A DNA stretch of 6,708 nucleotides, taken from contig CAMOHF010000060.1 in assembly GCA_946614685.1 (NCBI GenBank), positions 1 through 6,708 on the forward strand. Reading direction: 5' to 3'. The translations under genes and the position numbers were made by a program. The stretch's first letter is position 1. Every line of letters starts with the position of its first letter. Under the pieces are notes generated by a model. The model saw only the letters and a list, made by a program, of their open reading frames with translations, had not been told where the DNA came from and ran no database searches. This DNA is from an uncultured Clostridia bacterium (GTDB lineage: Bacteria; Bacillota; Clostridia; Lachnospirales; Lachnospiraceae). Of this stretch, positions 6,479 through 6,708 are shown piece after piece.

Positions 6479-6708
6479 ATGGCTAGCACACAGCAGATTG
6501 ATAACCTTGTTGGAATGTTAGATGGCTACGTAGAGAAAGGTGGCTATCACTTAAACGTTAACGTATATAACAGAGAGACACTTCTTGATGCACAGAAGCA
6601 TCCGGAGAACTATCCTCAGCTTACAATCCGTGTATCCGGATACGCTGTAAACTTCATTAAGCTCACACCGGAGCAGCAGGCAGACGTTATCTCTCGTACA
6701 TTCCACGA
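6479..6708 (+). CDS. grcA: stand-alone glycyl-radical domain of pyruvate formate-lyase (GrcA-like), 3' end cut by window
   Basis: 76 full codons are visible. The frame is open at the right edge and, judged by E. coli PflB (which ends RTFTQSM), only a few residues are missing. It is the C-terminal radical domain of PFL: a leading helix ([11 protein letters not shown]), HLNVNV (24-29), [14 protein letters not shown], then the radical loop RVSGYAVNF with Gly54 as the predicted radical site (Gly734 in E. coli PflB), and [14 protein letters not shown]. The PFL-activating radical-SAM enzyme would abstract hydrogen from Gly54, and the radical would pass to the Cys pair of the core protein. E. coli GrcA/YfiD has the same domain behind an unrelated N-terminal segment and replaces an oxygen-cleaved one; that segment is absent here. 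The symbol is by domain analogy. Because the core gene lacks this domain, the product is probably an obligatory subunit and not a spare part. Confidence 0.9.
   Translation, partial: MASTQQIDNLVGMLDGYVEKGGYHLNVNVYNRETLLDAQKHPENYPQLTIRVSGYAVNFIKLTPEQQADVISRTFH

Noticed and set aside
6233..6481. Split PFL as a sequencing or frameshift error
   Set aside because: The two halves are separated by 243 bases holding another ORF, and both downstream genes have their own ribosome sites. No single base change would rejoin them.

Overview
The window reads as the chromosome of an anaerobic, fermentative Firmicute, most likely a Lachnospiraceae-type Clostridium relative. This is inferred from strong AGGAGG ribosome-binding sites, a moderate G+C content, pyruvate formate-lyase (PFL) for pyruvate breakdown and an [FeFe]-hydrogenase maturase. 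No mobile element, CRISPR array, tRNA or rRNA is visible, and all confident genes lie on the + strand.

Layout. (1) 1-617: the 3' part of a multi-membrane-span Bax inhibitor-1/YccA-type protein, cut by the left edge. (2) 638-2623: a complete transketolase with its catalytic motifs intact, 20 bases after the membrane gene and probably cotranscribed with it. A strong intrinsic terminator (2630-2672) follows. (3) 2687-3883: hydF, the GTPase/[4Fe-4S] scaffold for H-cluster assembly of [FeFe]-hydrogenase. Its Shine-Dalgarno sequence touches the U-tract of that terminator. (4) 3884-4171: a 288-base control region with a near-consensus extended -10 promoter, two related palindromes 63 bp apart (one inside the promoter spacer), a concentric dyad, a tandem octamer and two leader hairpins. 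(5) 4172 to the right edge: a three-gene pyruvate formate-lyase operon.

The most interesting feature is that operon. PFL is normally one polypeptide of about 760 residues, with the Cys-Cys catalytic core and the C-terminal glycyl-radical loop together. Here the core (687 aa, Cys414-Cys415 intact) stops just before the radical domain. The radical domain is a separate gene from 6479 (RVSGY, Gly54), with its own perfect Shine-Dalgarno sequence. Between them is a 70-aa, very acidic ORF whose first ~28 residues resemble the start of the radical-domain protein. That ORF has no glycyl-radical loop and instead carries three cysteines. This looks like a naturally split PFL with an unexplained third subunit or regulator.

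Together the genes serve sugar fermentation: transketolase in pentose-phosphate carbon flow, PFL converting pyruvate and CoA to acetyl-CoA and formate, and HydF supporting the alternative disposal of electrons as H2. The PFL-activating enzyme, HydE, HydG and the hydrogenase itself are not in the window.
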